Shown piece after piece: positions 26,817 through 35,605 of a DNA stretch of 46,646 nucleotides (positions within the stretch are counted from its first letter, which is position 1; the number at the start of each line of letters is the position of its first letter). Where the stretch lies: contig JAJEHX010000017.1 of the NCBI GenBank assembly GCA_022823465.1, positions 1 through 46,646 of the forward strand. The letters run 5' to 3'. The stretch is from Candidatus Latescibacterota bacterium (lineage in GTDB: Bacteria; JAAXHH01). The position numbers were made by a program, and so were the translations under genes. The notes below the pieces were generated by a model. The model was given only the letters and a program-made list of their open reading frames with translations, ran no database searches and had not been told where the DNA came from.

Positions 26817-27171
26817 GTGGCCAGTGGTGCTAGCGGGTACGTACTCAAGGAATCGGCTGCCAAGGAGTTGGTCTTTACCATCCGTACTGCGTATAGAGGC
26901 GCCATCTATCGATTCAGGGTATTGGAACAGGCTGAATCGGCATTTAACCCTTCCCCCTTTATCCAGATCCCGGCTTACTTCCCGTGAACGTCAGATCCTG
27001 CAACTGATCGCTTCCGGTCAAACCAATCGCCAGATTTCCGGGAGACTGAGTGTCAGCGGCAAGACCATCGAGCATTATCGCAACAACCTGATGGCAAAGC
27101 TGGACGCCCACAGCCTATACGATCTGATCTGCACGGCGATCAGGCTTGGCCTGATTGGCCAGGATGAATAA
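26817..27171 (+). pseudogene. Remnant of a second LuxR-type response regulator
   Basis: Directly after the intact regulator lies a broken relative. In the frame of 26817, SGYVLKESAAKELVFTIRTA matches the end of a receiver domain; that frame stops near 26986. A different frame then gives LTSRERQILQLIASGQTN and SGKTIEHYRNNLMAKLDA, a complete LuxR-type helix-turn-helix ending at 27171. The receiver front half, with the phospho-Asp, is absent, and a frameshift separates the two parts. It is not a recent copy of its neighbour, as the residues differ widely. A short protein of the DNA-binding domain alone, from 26824, could still be made, but I think decay is more likely. Confidence 0.75.
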
Positions 27172-27247
27172 TCTCCCTTCTTTTTATCTTACTCACTGCT
27201 AGCTGCGGGTCGATTTTAGTCATTTTGGGTGTGAATATCGAGAAAAG

Positions 27248-27262
27248 TAGGGTTTTACCCTA
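27248..27262. promoter_or_regulatory. Small perfect palindrome in an AT-rich promoter region
   Basis: TAGGGT (27248-27253) and ACCCTA (27257-27262) are a perfect 6 bp inverted repeat around TTT. It lies in the AT-rich gap 27172-27389, about 130 bases before the next gene. It may be a binding site, perhaps for the adjacent LuxR-type regulator. Confidence 0.3.
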
Positions 27263-27389
27263 TTCTTTCCGCCATTTCACCTCAGTTACTTCTAAAACTG
27301 ACAGTTTCATGCACGAACTCGTTCAGGATGGTAATCACCCTAAATGGTTTCCATCATTAACCTTAGAGTAGATGTAAAGGAGGTCGTTG

Positions 27390-27920
27390 ATGAGTCGTCT
27401 AACCTGCCCCCTGCCACCAATGCCTGAGTACGCCGATATCAAAGAATCCTTCGAACACCGGGTCTATCCGTCGCTCCTTACCGGATGGGGCCATTACTTC
27501 ATGGGACTCGGAGCCCTGGAGGAAATCGAAGACTTCGACGCGTGTCTGGCGGGGAACACGGGATCATCCAGATCTTCGCTGAACACGGCGTGGGATCACT
27601 TCCAGAGTGCCAGGGCATCTGTCCTGGAGGCCCTTCAACTATGCCTGGAACTCCGTGAGGCGCTGCCCGAATCGGCCCGCAAAATGCTTTCGCCCAATAT
27701 CAGGCTGTACAGAGATACTGCGACACTTCTCGAAGAAGCCGAAACAGCCATTACGTCGGGCGGAGTCCCGTCGTTGGAGTGCATTCACGAAATTTCGAAG
27801 CTGATCCGGGAAGACATGGTATTTGGTGAGCGTATGGCTCAGGTCAACCGGGGAACGCGGGGTCATTTTCCGTATCCCGACGGTGAATATGTGGAGGTGA
27901 AGGAAGCACTGTCGTCGTAG
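27390..27920 (+). CDS. Unrecognised 176-residue soluble protein
   Basis: I do not recognise the family. The ATG at 27390 has AAAGGAGG six bases upstream, a very strong ribosome site, so the gene is likely well translated. The product is mostly helical and acidic, with no membrane segment or signal peptide, and the sequence GWGHYFMGLGALEEIEDFDACL near residue 35. The downstream gap contains two hairpins that may end the transcript. It lies after the two-component cluster and could be one of its targets, but only position suggests this. Confidence 0.6.
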   Translation: MSRLTCPLPPMPEYADIKESFEHRVYPSLLTGWGHYFMGLGALEEIEDFDACLAGNTGSSRSSLNTAWDHFQSARASVLEALQLCLELREALPESARKMLSPNIRLYRDTATLLEEAETAITSGGVPSLECIHEISKLIREDMVFGERMAQVNRGTRGHFPYPDGEYVEVKEALSS

Positions 27921-28003
27921 CGTCCGGCTTCGGAAAGAACCCCGGGTGCAGCCTCGCCAGAATGAGGTTCTAAGCCCCGTGACTGAAGATATGTGACTTA
28001 ACG

Positions 28004-28079
28004 CGATGGACGCTTTGCCCGCTCGTCGGGAAGGCGTCCATCGTGCCTTAAACCCCGTCTCGGATCCGCCCCTCGGATC
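28004..28079 (+). terminator. Two hairpins downstream of the 176-residue protein gene
   Basis: CGATGGACGC (28004-28013) pairs perfectly with GCGTCCATCG (28034-28043), with a further CCCG/CGGG pair inside. A second hairpin, GATCCG/CGGATC, spans 28063-28079. Neither is followed by a T-run, though GCCTTTTTAG occurs at about 28118. Together they may end transcription before the channel gene. Confidence 0.4.
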
Positions 28080-28164
28080 AACGCCCGGATACGTCTCGAA
28101 CGGTCCGGGGACAGGGCCTTTTTAGCGTTGGAGTTGAAACTCCCGCGCGAAACATGAATAGCAT

Positions 28165-28908
28165 ATGAAACCGACCTCGTTCCTGGCACACGTGCATACT
28201 ATGGTGGATAATCGGGAAACGCGGCATGGCCGGGCTTTCGAATACGTCATGTTCGGTATGATTACGGTTTCCGTGGTCACCTTTTCTCTGGAAACGATTC
28301 CCGGCCTTTCAAAACAAGCCCGATCGGCCCTCTACGTGGTGGAGGCAGTCACCGTCGGTTTTTTTACGGTGGAATACGGTCTGAGACTGTACGTTGCCAG
28401 GAAGAGACTCACTTACGTGTTCGGGTTCTACGGGATCATAGACATGTTGGCCGTCCTTCCGTTTTATCTTGCGGTCCTGGGCGTTGGCCACATTGACGCC
28501 CGGGTCCTGCGTATGGTGCGGTTCATGAGAGTATTCAGGGTGTTGAAGTTTCTCAGATACAACCAGGCGGCTGATCGTCTGCACCGGGCGATACTGATTT
28601 CTAAAGAAGAAATCGTTCTGTTTGTAATCCTGTCCATGATACTGCTCTACGTATCGGCGTCGGGAATCTGGTACTTCGAACGGGAGATACAACCAGAGAA
28701 GTTCGGATCGGTTTTCGACGGTCTGTGGTGGGCCGTCGCAACGTTGACGACGGTTGGCTATGGAGACGTTTATCCGGTGACGCCCGGGGGCAGGTTTTTT
28801 ACGTTTCTGCTACTGATGATCGGGCTGGGCATCATCGCGATTCCTTCCGGCATCATCGCGTCCGCACTGTCAAAAGCCAGGCTCGAACAGGATGAGTCCG
28901 GAGGGTAG
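28165..28908 (+). CDS. Voltage-gated-type potassium channel
   Basis: A 247-residue six-segment channel subunit that would assemble as a tetramer in the inner membrane. Segments S1-S3 are visible up to residue 106; the S4 helix carries regularly spaced arginines (RVLRMVRFMRVFRVLKFLR, residues 113-131), and the pore loop has the K+ selectivity filter TTVGYGD at 195-201 before the last helix. This is the KvAP-like bacterial layout, with no cytoplasmic RCK or cyclic-nucleotide domain. The gene appears monocistronic. Known family members pass K+ on depolarisation; physiological role here is open. Confidence 0.93.
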   Translation: MKPTSFLAHVHTMVDNRETRHGRAFEYVMFGMITVSVVTFSLETIPGLSKQARSALYVVEAVTVGFFTVEYGLRLYVARKRLTYVFGFYGIIDMLAVLPFYLAVLGVGHIDARVLRMVRFMRVFRVLKFLRYNQAADRLHRAILISKEEIVLFVILSMILLYVSASGIWYFEREIQPEKFGSVFDGLWWAVATLTTVGYGDVYPVTPGGRFFTFLLLMIGLGIIAIPSGIIASALSKARLEQDESGG

Positions 28909-29333
28909 CGTATCTCCGGTTCAGCGGGCATGCATCGCTGCTCTTTTAAGAAGATCATATCCCCAGAAGAAACTTAAACAGCTATTGTCCCGGTAGCTGT
29001 CCCACCGCCCCATGGATCTCTTCCACGCGGTCAGCGTTGACGAGGCATAAGCCCAATCGTTCGAGATCGGCTTGAGCAGAATGGTGGGCGCCTCTGAAAT
29101 CCGCAGCGTTTTAGTCGTCGGCCTGGTCGCCGTTCACGTTATTCAATCTGAGATTTCGAAGACGCTTTCCTGCGGCCTTAAAGACCGGGGCACGGCAAAA
29201 TGAAGCAGTGCGTAACCGCAAAAGGCGATTACCCGTTAAATATCAACAAGTTAACGTCCTTGACGTCATATGATTTTCGCATCATTTTCACTCGGTGAAC
29301 AACACGTCACGCGACGACCAGGAGGACTGATCG
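28909..29333. other. Gap with a possible decayed gene fragment
   Basis: These 425 bases hold no intact gene. On the minus strand, about 43 codons between stops around 28980-29115 show codon use like coding DNA (it would read GLCLVNADRVEEIHGAVGQL near the end), which could be the remnant of a lost gene. GACCAGGAGGACTG just before 29334 is the ribosome site of the next gene. Confidence 0.3.
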
Positions 29334-30353
29334 ATGGAAACGCTCGTCGTCGATCAAGGAGAAGTCTCCCGGCTGCTTCCCATGCGCGACTGCATCAAGG
29401 TGATGGCGGAGGCGCTCAGGACCCTCGCCACCGGGGACGCGGTGCAGCCGTTACGGGACATGATGTGGCTGCCTGACCGTCGCGGCCTCATCGGCATGAT
29501 GCCGGGATACCTGGGCGATCCCGAGGCGTTGGGCATCAAAATAGTCACCGTGTATCCCGGCAACCACGGCAGCGCGTATGATTCGCACCAGGGCGTGGTG
29601 CTGTTGTTCGGGTCGGAATATGGCAACCTGCTGGCCATTATCGACGCCAGTTCGATCACGGCGATTCGCACGGCCGCCGTCAGTGGGGTCGCCACGCAGC
29701 TGCTGGCCAATGAGGAGGCCGGTGATCTGGCCATCCTCGGGTCGGGCGTGCAGGCGCAGACCCATCTGGACGCCATGCGGGTGGCGCGTACGATAAGACG
29801 GGTAAGAGTCTACAGTCCCAATCCCGATCATTTGCGGACCTTCGTCGAACGGGAAACCGGGCGGCAGGGTATGGAGATCGAGGAGGCGGCATCAGCCCGG
29901 GAAGCCGTAACCGGGGCCGATCTCATTTGTACCACGACGTCGGCTCGCGAACCGGTCCTGATGGGCGACTGGATCGGCGCGGGTGCACACATCAACGCGG
30001 CCGGCTCCAGCGTGGCTTTCACCAGGGAGCTCGATACTGAGGCCGTGGCGCGGGCCCGGCTTTTTGTTGACCGGCGCGAATCTACCGTAAACGAAGCGGG
30101 AGATTTCCTGATCCCGCGAGAAGAAGGCGCCATTGGCGACGACCACATCCTGGGCGAACTCGGCGAGATCTTGCTCGGCCGGAATGCGGGCCGCACGGCG
30201 GCTCAGGAGATCACCCTGTTCAAGTCCCTGGGACTGGCCGTCGAAGACGTCGCTTCAGCACACTATATATATCACCAGGCGCTGGAACGTGGTATGGGTA
30301 CCCGCATCGAGTTTGGTGGAGACCGTTACGTCGCGCCGCAGGATCCGATGTAA
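29334..30353 (+). CDS. Ornithine cyclodeaminase/mu-crystallin family protein
   Basis: NAD(P)-dependent enzyme of 339 residues. The Rossmann segment LAILGSGVQAQTHLDAM (about 126-142), the early LPMRDCIKVM and ALGIKIVTVYPGNH, and the late LGEILLGRNAGRT are the family pattern. Known members turn ornithine into proline, or act as alanine dehydrogenases or imine reductases. AGGAGG lies nine bases before the ATG at 29334. Four bases separate it from the C45-family gene, so the two are probably one operon, with the M20 gene third. A role in using amino acids freed from amides is an inference from that context. Confidence 0.9.
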   Translation: METLVVDQGEVSRLLPMRDCIKVMAEALRTLATGDAVQPLRDMMWLPDRRGLIGMMPGYLGDPEALGIKIVTVYPGNHGSAYDSHQGVVLLFGSEYGNLLAIIDASSITAIRTAAVSGVATQLLANEEAGDLAILGSGVQAQTHLDAMRVARTIRRVRVYSPNPDHLRTFVERETGRQGMEIEEAASAREAVTGADLICTTTSAREPVLMGDWIGAGAHINAAGSSVAFTRELDTEAVARARLFVDRRESTVNEAGDFLIPREEGAIGDDHILGELGEILLGRNAGRTAAQEITLFKSLGLAVEDVASAHYIYHQALERGMGTRIEFGGDRYVAPQDPM

Positions 30354-30357
30354 CGCC

Positions 30358-31389
30358 ATGACCGCACACACTTTCCCGCTCGTTGAAGTGGCGGGAAGCT
30401 CCTATGACATGGGCTATCAGCACGGCGCGCAGGCGGCGCGCCTGGTACATCGCTATCTGCTCTGGATCGAAAGATTGACGGGCAAGTCTCGCGACGTGCT
30501 ATGCCGGAATGCGATGAACTTCTGGCCCTTGTTCGAAGCGCTCAGCCCCGCTTTTGCCGAGGAAGTCAGGGGTTTGGCCGCCGGCGCCGGTATCAGCCTG
30601 GAGGAAGCGGTCCTGTGCCAGGCGCGCGCCGAGGCGGCGCAAATGCCGGACGGCGCCTGCACAGCCTTCACGTTGACGCGGACGGCTACGGCCGATGGGC
30701 GAACGTTGGCCGGCCAGAACCAGGACCTCGAACCGGAATACGCCGATGTAGCGATTCTCTTGCGTGTCAAACCCGGCGATGGACGCCCGGGGGCGATGAT
30801 GTTCACTTTCGCCGGCCAACTGGGATATTCCGGGATGAACGAATACGGCGTCGCCCATTTCGCGAATGCGCTGTACGACTTCACCTGGAAGCCGGGACTT
30901 CCGCATTACCCGCTCAAACGCCTGATGCTCGAGCAAAGGTCGCTGGACGACTGTGTCGAGTTGCTGGCCAGGCACCGGACCTGCTCCGCGGCCAACGTGA
31001 TGTTGTGCGACGGGCACGGGAAAATCGGTGCGGTGGAGGTACGGCCCGAGGGGATCGCCCAATTCCAGGATAAGCATCCAGACGCCTGTCTACACGCCAA
31101 CCACTACCTGACGCCCGCGTTCGCCGGTCATGAAACCGGGTTTCTGCCCGACTCCTGCCCGCGCCTGGATCGGATGCAGGTCCTGGTGCAGCAACACTGG
31201 GGAGGCATCACCGTAGACACGATCAAGAAGATCCTGGCCGATCACGAGCACGATCCCGGCGGAATCTGCCGGCACGGGGCGGTCCAGATGCACTCGATCT
31301 CGGGCTATATCGCCGAACCCGAAAAACGGTTGTTCCATGTGCGCCGCGGGCACGGGTGCCTGGGTTCATGGACGGCGTACGAGGTATGA
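30358..31389 (+). CDS. C45-family acyltransferase/peptidase (isopenicillin N acyltransferase-like)
   Basis: A 343-residue Ntn-hydrolase-like protein. These enzymes cut themselves to expose an N-terminal Cys nucleophile; here Cys101 in DGACTAFTLT sits where that is expected, so an inactive precursor of about 100 plus 243 residues is likely. GRTLAGQNQDLEP, the FAGQLGYSGMNEYG stretch and LHANHYLTP are further family segments. The family hydrolyses or transfers acyl groups on amides, as in penicillin biosynthesis; environmental members are mostly uncharacterised. The frame is open upstream into the preceding gene, but the ATG at 30358, four bases after that gene's stop, gives the correct N-terminus. 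Confidence 0.88.
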   Translation: MTAHTFPLVEVAGSSYDMGYQHGAQAARLVHRYLLWIERLTGKSRDVLCRNAMNFWPLFEALSPAFAEEVRGLAAGAGISLEEAVLCQARAEAAQMPDGACTAFTLTRTATADGRTLAGQNQDLEPEYADVAILLRVKPGDGRPGAMMFTFAGQLGYSGMNEYGVAHFANALYDFTWKPGLPHYPLKRLMLEQRSLDDCVELLARHRTCSAANVMLCDGHGKIGAVEVRPEGIAQFQDKHPDACLHANHYLTPAFAGHETGFLPDSCPRLDRMQVLVQQHWGGITVDTIKKILADHEHDPGGICRHGAVQMHSISGYIAEPEKRLFHVRRGHGCLGSWTAYEV

Positions 31390-31553
31390 AACCGGTCGAA
31401 GCTGTTTCGATCTGAATTCCACAATCTACACAATCTGACTGGGAGCTTTATAAACGCGCAGTATGATGCGCCAGCGCCCGCGGAATCCGCCTCGAGTGGC
31501 TTGCCGGATACATGAGCTGCGCAGGCAATACCTTGTTTCGAGGAGCATGGCAT

Positions 31554-32690
31554 ATGACGAGTCCGCTTTTGGAACTCACGACAAAACTCGTTTCGATTGA
31601 TTCGACGAACCCCTCCCTGTCCTCGACTGGAGCGGGCGAAGCGGAAATCGCCGCCTTCGTTGCGGACTGGTGTCGGGATCAGACCCCCGATGTTCAAATC
31701 ATAGATGCCGATGGACGTCCAAGCGTGATTGCGATCGTGCGGGGCACGGGGGGCGGACGCTCGATTATCCTCAATGGCCATCTCGATACGGTCGGCGTCG
31801 ACGGCATGGCCGATCCGTTCCGGCCGAAGGTCGAAGATGGCAGAATGTACGGCCGCGGAACGGGAGACATGAAAGCGTCGGTCGCCGCGATGATGGTTAC
31901 CCTGGCAAGAGCACGAAGCATGCCGTTAAGAGGGGACGTCGTCATGACGGCAGTCGCCGACGAAGAGGCCTTCAGTGTCGGCACCCAGGCCGTGCTGGAC
32001 AGCGGCGTGACTGCCGACGCCGCCATCGTGACGGAACCCACAAGTGGGGATCTCGTCGTCGCGCACAAAGGCTTCGCGTGGGCGGATGTCATCACGCAGG
32101 GCCGCGTCGCCCATGGCTCCCTGCCGGACGAGGGAGTCGATGCCATCACGAAGATGGGTGCGTTTCTTAAAGGACTCGAAAGCCTTCAGGCCGAACTGGA
32201 AAAACAACAGGGCGATCCGATGCTCGGTACCGGATCGGTTCATGCTTCGAAGATCAGTGGCGGGCGTGAAATGTCGAGTTATCCCGCGACATGCCACCTG
32301 GGTGTGGAGAGGCGTACGATCCCGGGCGAGACCGCAAGCGGCTTTGTTGCGGAGCTTGAAGGAATCGCCGAACGTTGCCGCCAGGCCGATCCCGACTTCC
32401 GGGCCGAGATCGAACTGACCTTCGATCGGCAGGCGTTTTCAATCGATGCCGATCATGAAATAGTCGAGCTGGTCAAGACGGTCGCCGCGAGGACAACTGG
32501 CCGGGAGCCGGTCATTTGTGGTAGAGCCGGATGGATGGATGCCGCTCTGCTGGGTGAGTGCTCCATCCCGACCGTGATCTACGGCCCGTCAGGAGGCGAC
32601 TTCCACGGGGACAACGAGTGGGTGGACGTGGCGTCGATCGATGTCTGTGCCGATGTTCTCACAGAGGTTGCCAGAGCGTACTGCGCGTGA
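31554..32690 (+). CDS. M20-family deacylase (ArgE/DapE-like)
   Basis: Zinc amidohydrolase of 378 residues. Seen in order: metal His in ILNGHLDTVG, bridging Asp in GRGTGDMKAS, the Glu-Glu pair in AVADEEAFSVG, the metal Glu in IVTEPTSGD, and a dimerisation domain with RVAHGSLPDEGVDAI. The C-terminus has CGRAGWMDAALLG and IYGPSGGDFHGDNEWV with the last metal His. GAGGAG sits nine bases before the ATG at 31554; 14 codons further upstream are open but unlike the family. It follows the C45 gene on the same strand after 164 bases. With its neighbours it would deacylate N-acyl amino acids (inference). Confidence 0.92.
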   Translation: MTSPLLELTTKLVSIDSTNPSLSSTGAGEAEIAAFVADWCRDQTPDVQIIDADGRPSVIAIVRGTGGGRSIILNGHLDTVGVDGMADPFRPKVEDGRMYGRGTGDMKASVAAMMVTLARARSMPLRGDVVMTAVADEEAFSVGTQAVLDSGVTADAAIVTEPTSGDLVVAHKGFAWADVITQGRVAHGSLPDEGVDAITKMGAFLKGLESLQAELEKQQGDPMLGTGSVHASKISGGREMSSYPATCHLGVERRTIPGETASGFVAELEGIAERCRQADPDFRAEIELTFDRQAFSIDADHEIVELVKTVAARTTGREPVICGRAGWMDAALLGECSIPTVIYGPSGGDFHGDNEWVDVASIDVCADVLTEVARAYCA

Positions 32691-32706
32691 TTAGGATGAC
32701 AGCCCA

Positions 32707-32784
32707 GTGCGCCTGACCGAGACGACGGCCTTGTGCACGTGACCGGGACGTCGGCCTTGTGAAAGTGTATGCGCCGTCGGCCTT
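32707..32784. repeat. 26-bp degenerate tandem array after the M20 gene
   Basis: Three units of exactly 26 bases start at 32707, 32733 and 32759, each beginning GTG and ending CGGCCTT, with a partial fourth after them. They fill the space between the converging M20 and aminotransferase genes. No hairpin terminator was seen there. Confidence 0.85.
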
Positions 32785-32808
32785 GTGCCCCAGTGACTTA
32801 AGCAACCA

Positions 32809-33951
32809 TTACCGTTGCCTTGCCTCGTCCGCCAGGGTCGTCACCGCTTCGACCAGCGTATCCAGCTCCGCATCGCTGGTGTAGAACGCCACCGAAATCC
32901 GCACGCCGGTCGGGTCGGTCATATAGGTCGCTCGCTGGGTGATCTGCCAGCGTTCAATGAGCGCTTCAGAGACTTCCCTTCCCTCCATGCCTTCGATAGC
33001 GAAGGCGACGATGCCGGTCTGGGTGTCGGCGCGGCGTGAGCTGACGACCAGAACGCCCGGAATGGCGTCGAAGCGCGCGCGCAACGACTCTGCTTTACGG
33101 CTTGCCTCCTCGGCGATGGCCTGTGGTCCCCCGATGCCGGCCATGAAATCAAGACTGGCGCCAAGACCCTGGTAGAGGGCGCTCGCCGGGGTACCGGTCT
33201 CGTACTGCCGGGCCGTACCGTCAGGATCGTGCGGTCTCCGCAGCGGTTTCAGGACCTGCTGCGCGTCCTTACGAACATAGAGAAATCCGGTACCCATCGG
33301 CGAAAGCATCCACTTGTAGCAGTTCGTGGCGTAGAAATCGCAGCCCATATCATGCAAGTCGATCGGAAACTGCCCGACGGCCTGGCAGCCGTCCCAGAGG
33401 GTAAGAATACCGCGCGCCCGTGCCAGCGCACAGATCTCGCGGGCAGGCAACCGGGTTCCGGTGTCCGTCGTGACGTGGCTGAAGCAGAACAGCCGGGTAC
33501 GCGGGGTGATGGTTTGTTCCAGCCTTTCCAGAACCAGGTCTTTATCCTGGTCGATCTCGACCACCTTGACGACCGCCCCTTCCCGGTCCGCCAGGCCCTG
33601 GGCGGCCTGAAGGGGGACCGGATGTTCCTCACTGGTAATGATCACCTCGTCTCCTGGTTGCCAGCGCAGCCCGCCAAGCACCATGCCGTAACCTTCTCCG
33701 GTGCTCATCGTCAACGCGATTTCCCCGGCATCGGCTCCGAAGAAGCCGGCGATCTTAGCCGGCATTTCGGAAGCCGCTTCCTCCATCGCGGTGTACCAGT
33801 CGGTCGCACTCACACTGCCGCTGAGCATCTGCTGATAGCCCTCGGCCATCGCCTTGTTTACACTGGCCGGCGACTGACCGATCCCTCCGGTGTTAAAGTA
33901 GACGCCGTATTTCAGGCCCGGCATCTGATCTCGTATCCCTGCGACATCCAT
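32809..33951 (-). CDS. Class V aminotransferase (cysteine desulfurase/isopenicillin epimerase-like)
   Basis: PLP enzyme of fold type I with about 380 residues. The PLP lysine is seen in FYATNCYKWMLSPMGTGF, the phosphate and ring contacts in TMSTGEGYGMVL, ITSEEHPVPLQ, FSHVTTDTGTRLP and LWDGCQAVGQFPID (Asp to the pyridine nitrogen). KYGVYFNTGGIGQSP at the N-terminus is typical of the isopenicillin-N-epimerase-like group. I chose the ATG at 33951, preceded by AGAGGAGAG, over the upstream ATG at 34020. Reaction unknown: epimerase, lyase or transaminase activities all occur in this group. It is transcribed toward the M20 gene. Confidence 0.9.
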   Translation of the reverse strand: MDVAGIRDQMPGLKYGVYFNTGGIGQSPASVNKAMAEGYQQMLSGSVSATDWYTAMEEAASEMPAKIAGFFGADAGEIALTMSTGEGYGMVLGGLRWQPGDEVIITSEEHPVPLQAAQGLADREGAVVKVVEIDQDKDLVLERLEQTITPRTRLFCFSHVTTDTGTRLPAREICALARARGILTLWDGCQAVGQFPIDLHDMGCDFYATNCYKWMLSPMGTGFLYVRKDAQQVLKPLRRPHDPDGTARQYETGTPASALYQGLGASLDFMAGIGGPQAIAEEASRKAESLRARFDAIPGVLVVSSRRADTQTGIVAFAIEGMEGREVSEALIERWQITQRATYMTDPTGVRISVAFYTSDAELDTLVEAVTTLADEARQR

Positions 33952-33987
33952 GGGCTTCCCTCTCCTCTCAATAACCGCATTGACGCT

Positions 33988-34123
33988 GCCGTAACAGGAC
34001 CTGCGCCAGGCGGGGAGCATTATCGTAATAGGTCGAGCGTCTAGGCTGAGCTCCTTACCGCAATAGGACGGGCGTCAGGCTGGCTTCTTACCGTGACAGG
34101 ACGAGCGTTAAGACTAGGGCCTT
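33988..34123. repeat. Degenerate tandem repeats of about 34 bp
   Basis: Four imperfect units start near 33989, 34022, 34057 and 34090, each containing a version of ACCGTAACAGGACGGGCGTCAGG in 33-35 bases. They lie upstream of the aminotransferase start, in the gap before the dienelactone hydrolase gene. Confidence 0.75.
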
Positions 34124-34143
34124 ATGTCGCTTAAACTGAGCAT

Positions 34144-35031
34144 CTAATCCGCGAGGTGTTTCCGAAAGAAGCCGACGGTGCGGTTCCACGCCAGCGCAGC
34201 CGCCGTCTCGTTGTACCGGGGCGTCGAGTTGTTGTGGAATCCGTGGAGCGTCCCCTCGTACATCTGCATTTCGTAGGTCACGCCGTTCAATTCTAGCGCC
34301 GCCTCGTACTCGGGCCACATGGCGTTGATACGTGGATCCGTCCCCGCGTAGATAATCAACAAAGCCGCCTTGATCTTCGGCACGTCCTCGCTCGCGGCCG
34401 TGGCGCCGTAGTACGGCACACCGGCATTCAGCTCGCTGCCAAGCGCGACCGCGAGGCGATTGGTCATCCCCCCGCCCCAGCAGAATCCCGTGGCGCCAAG
34501 GCGGCCGTTCGACAGTTCGTGCGCCTTGAGATACCGCGCGCTGTTGATCATGTCCTGATCCAGCTTCTCCCGGTCGAGGCTTCGCTGCAAGGTACGGCCA
34601 TCGTCATCGTTTCCGGGGTAGCCGCCCACCGGCGCCAGTCCATCCGGGGCCAGGGCGAGGAACCCGGCCACGGCCGCCCGCCGCGCGACGTCCTCGATGT
34701 AAGGGTTCAGGCCGCGGTTCTCGTGGAAGATCACGACGGCTGGAAAGGGACCATCGCCGGTGGGCTGCACGAGATAACCACGCATGCTCCCCGACGTGCC
34801 TCCGGGCGACGGGTACTCGACGTACCTGCCCTTGATCCGCCGGTCGGTGAAGGAGATCGTCTGGGCCTCGGCGTACCGGGGCAGGAGCGCCTGCGCCATC
34901 CACAGCGCGGAGACACCGCCGACCGTGATCGCCGCGGCGCGGCTGAAAAACGTGCGCCGGTCGATATGGCCGTGACAGTATTCGTCATACAGGACGAAGA
35001 TGCGCGGGTCGATCTTTTTGTCGCTTGTCAT
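34144..35031 (-). CDS. Dienelactone hydrolase family protein, probably Tat-exported
   Basis: An alpha/beta hydrolase of 295 residues. The catalytic triad is visible: Cys in ATGFCWGGGM, Asp in GTDPRINAM, and His in GTLHGFHN. FHENRGLNPYIEDVARR is the usual oxyanion-side motif. The N-terminus has DRRTFFSRAAA followed by a hydrophobic stretch (about 35-52), a twin-arginine-type export signal, although it starts 25 residues in. Relatives open dienelactones in aromatic catabolism or cut other esters. It is on the minus strand behind the aminotransferase but separated from it by the repeat array, so an operon is doubtful. Confidence 0.88.
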   Translation of the reverse strand: MTSDKKIDPRIFVLYDEYCHGHIDRRTFFSRAAAITVGGVSALWMAQALLPRYAEAQTISFTDRRIKGRYVEYPSPGGTSGSMRGYLVQPTGDGPFPAVVIFHENRGLNPYIEDVARRAAVAGFLALAPDGLAPVGGYPGNDDDGRTLQRSLDREKLDQDMINSARYLKAHELSNGRLGATGFCWGGGMTNRLAVALGSELNAGVPYYGATAASEDVPKIKAALLIIYAGTDPRINAMWPEYEAALELNGVTYEMQMYEGTLHGFHNNSTPRYNETAAALAWNRTVGFFRKHLAD

Positions 35032-35356
35032 GGGTCATTTCTCCATAAGGTTGGCGAATGCGCGCTTGATTGAGCGGACCGAGGATCAATCTCCGTGGTC
35101 ATGCTCGCATGAACGCAGTCGAGGGTTCGAGTGTGAGAACCGGCGCCCTTTGAAACACCTGGTCGTCGGAAAACCTGACCGCGTGAAGTTCCGGTTAAAC
35201 AAATTTAAATTAGGCGTGAATGAACCCCGGCGTCAATCGGAAGTCCCGGAATGAGCCAAATTCACTCCAGGGAACCGGTGGAATGAATGAGAGGGCTACA
35301 TCGGAGGAGAAGATCAGAATGCCGCCTGTGGGCCGATACGGCATCCCATTGTGGGT
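35032..35356. other. Gene-free gap at the border of the AT-richer island
   Basis: I see no supported gene, RNA or repeat in these 325 bases. The short open frame across them on the plus strand has no protein character. Base composition becomes noticeably more AT-rich from about here to the window end. Confidence 0.5.
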
Positions 35357-35605
35357 CTATTGGACGCGTGAAGTATAGCATGGCGCGAAAAGTCGTGAAA
35401 TGAGAGGAGGCTTTTCTATCATACTTACCCGTTTAACCAAGAACGGTTCCAGCTTGAATTGCTTATATCCTTCGGTAAGAGCATCGTCATAACTTGAGTA
35501 AAATCCATGGACGGTTTCCTCTTTGATAATCACGTACTTTCCGTAGTACTCCGTCCATTCGGGAAGGTTTCGCCTATACGCTTCAAGCTCCTTTTCCAAG
35601 CTCAT
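35357..35605 (-). CDS. Small conserved hypothetical protein
   Basis: An 82-residue soluble protein. It has the pattern seen in a small widespread family that begins MSLEKELEAYRRNLPEWTEY, then GKYVIIKEETVHGFYSSYDDAL and EPFLVKRV; I know this only as a hypothetical family that is often paired with a retropepsin-like protease, which is absent here. Its ATG overlaps by four bases (ATGA) the stop of a minus-strand frame that reads upstream only to about 35740, where an insertion-sequence end lies. That suggests a partner gene was lost to the insertion. Confidence 0.6.
   Translation of the reverse strand: MSLEKELEAYRRNLPEWTEYYGKYVIIKEETVHGFYSSYDDALTEGYKQFKLEPFLVKRVSMIEKPPLISRLFAPCYTSRVQ

Noticed and set aside
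27248-27262. NarL heptamer pair
   Set aside because: The halves TACCCTA do not match the TACYYMT consensus, and the spacing is not the usual 7-2-7.
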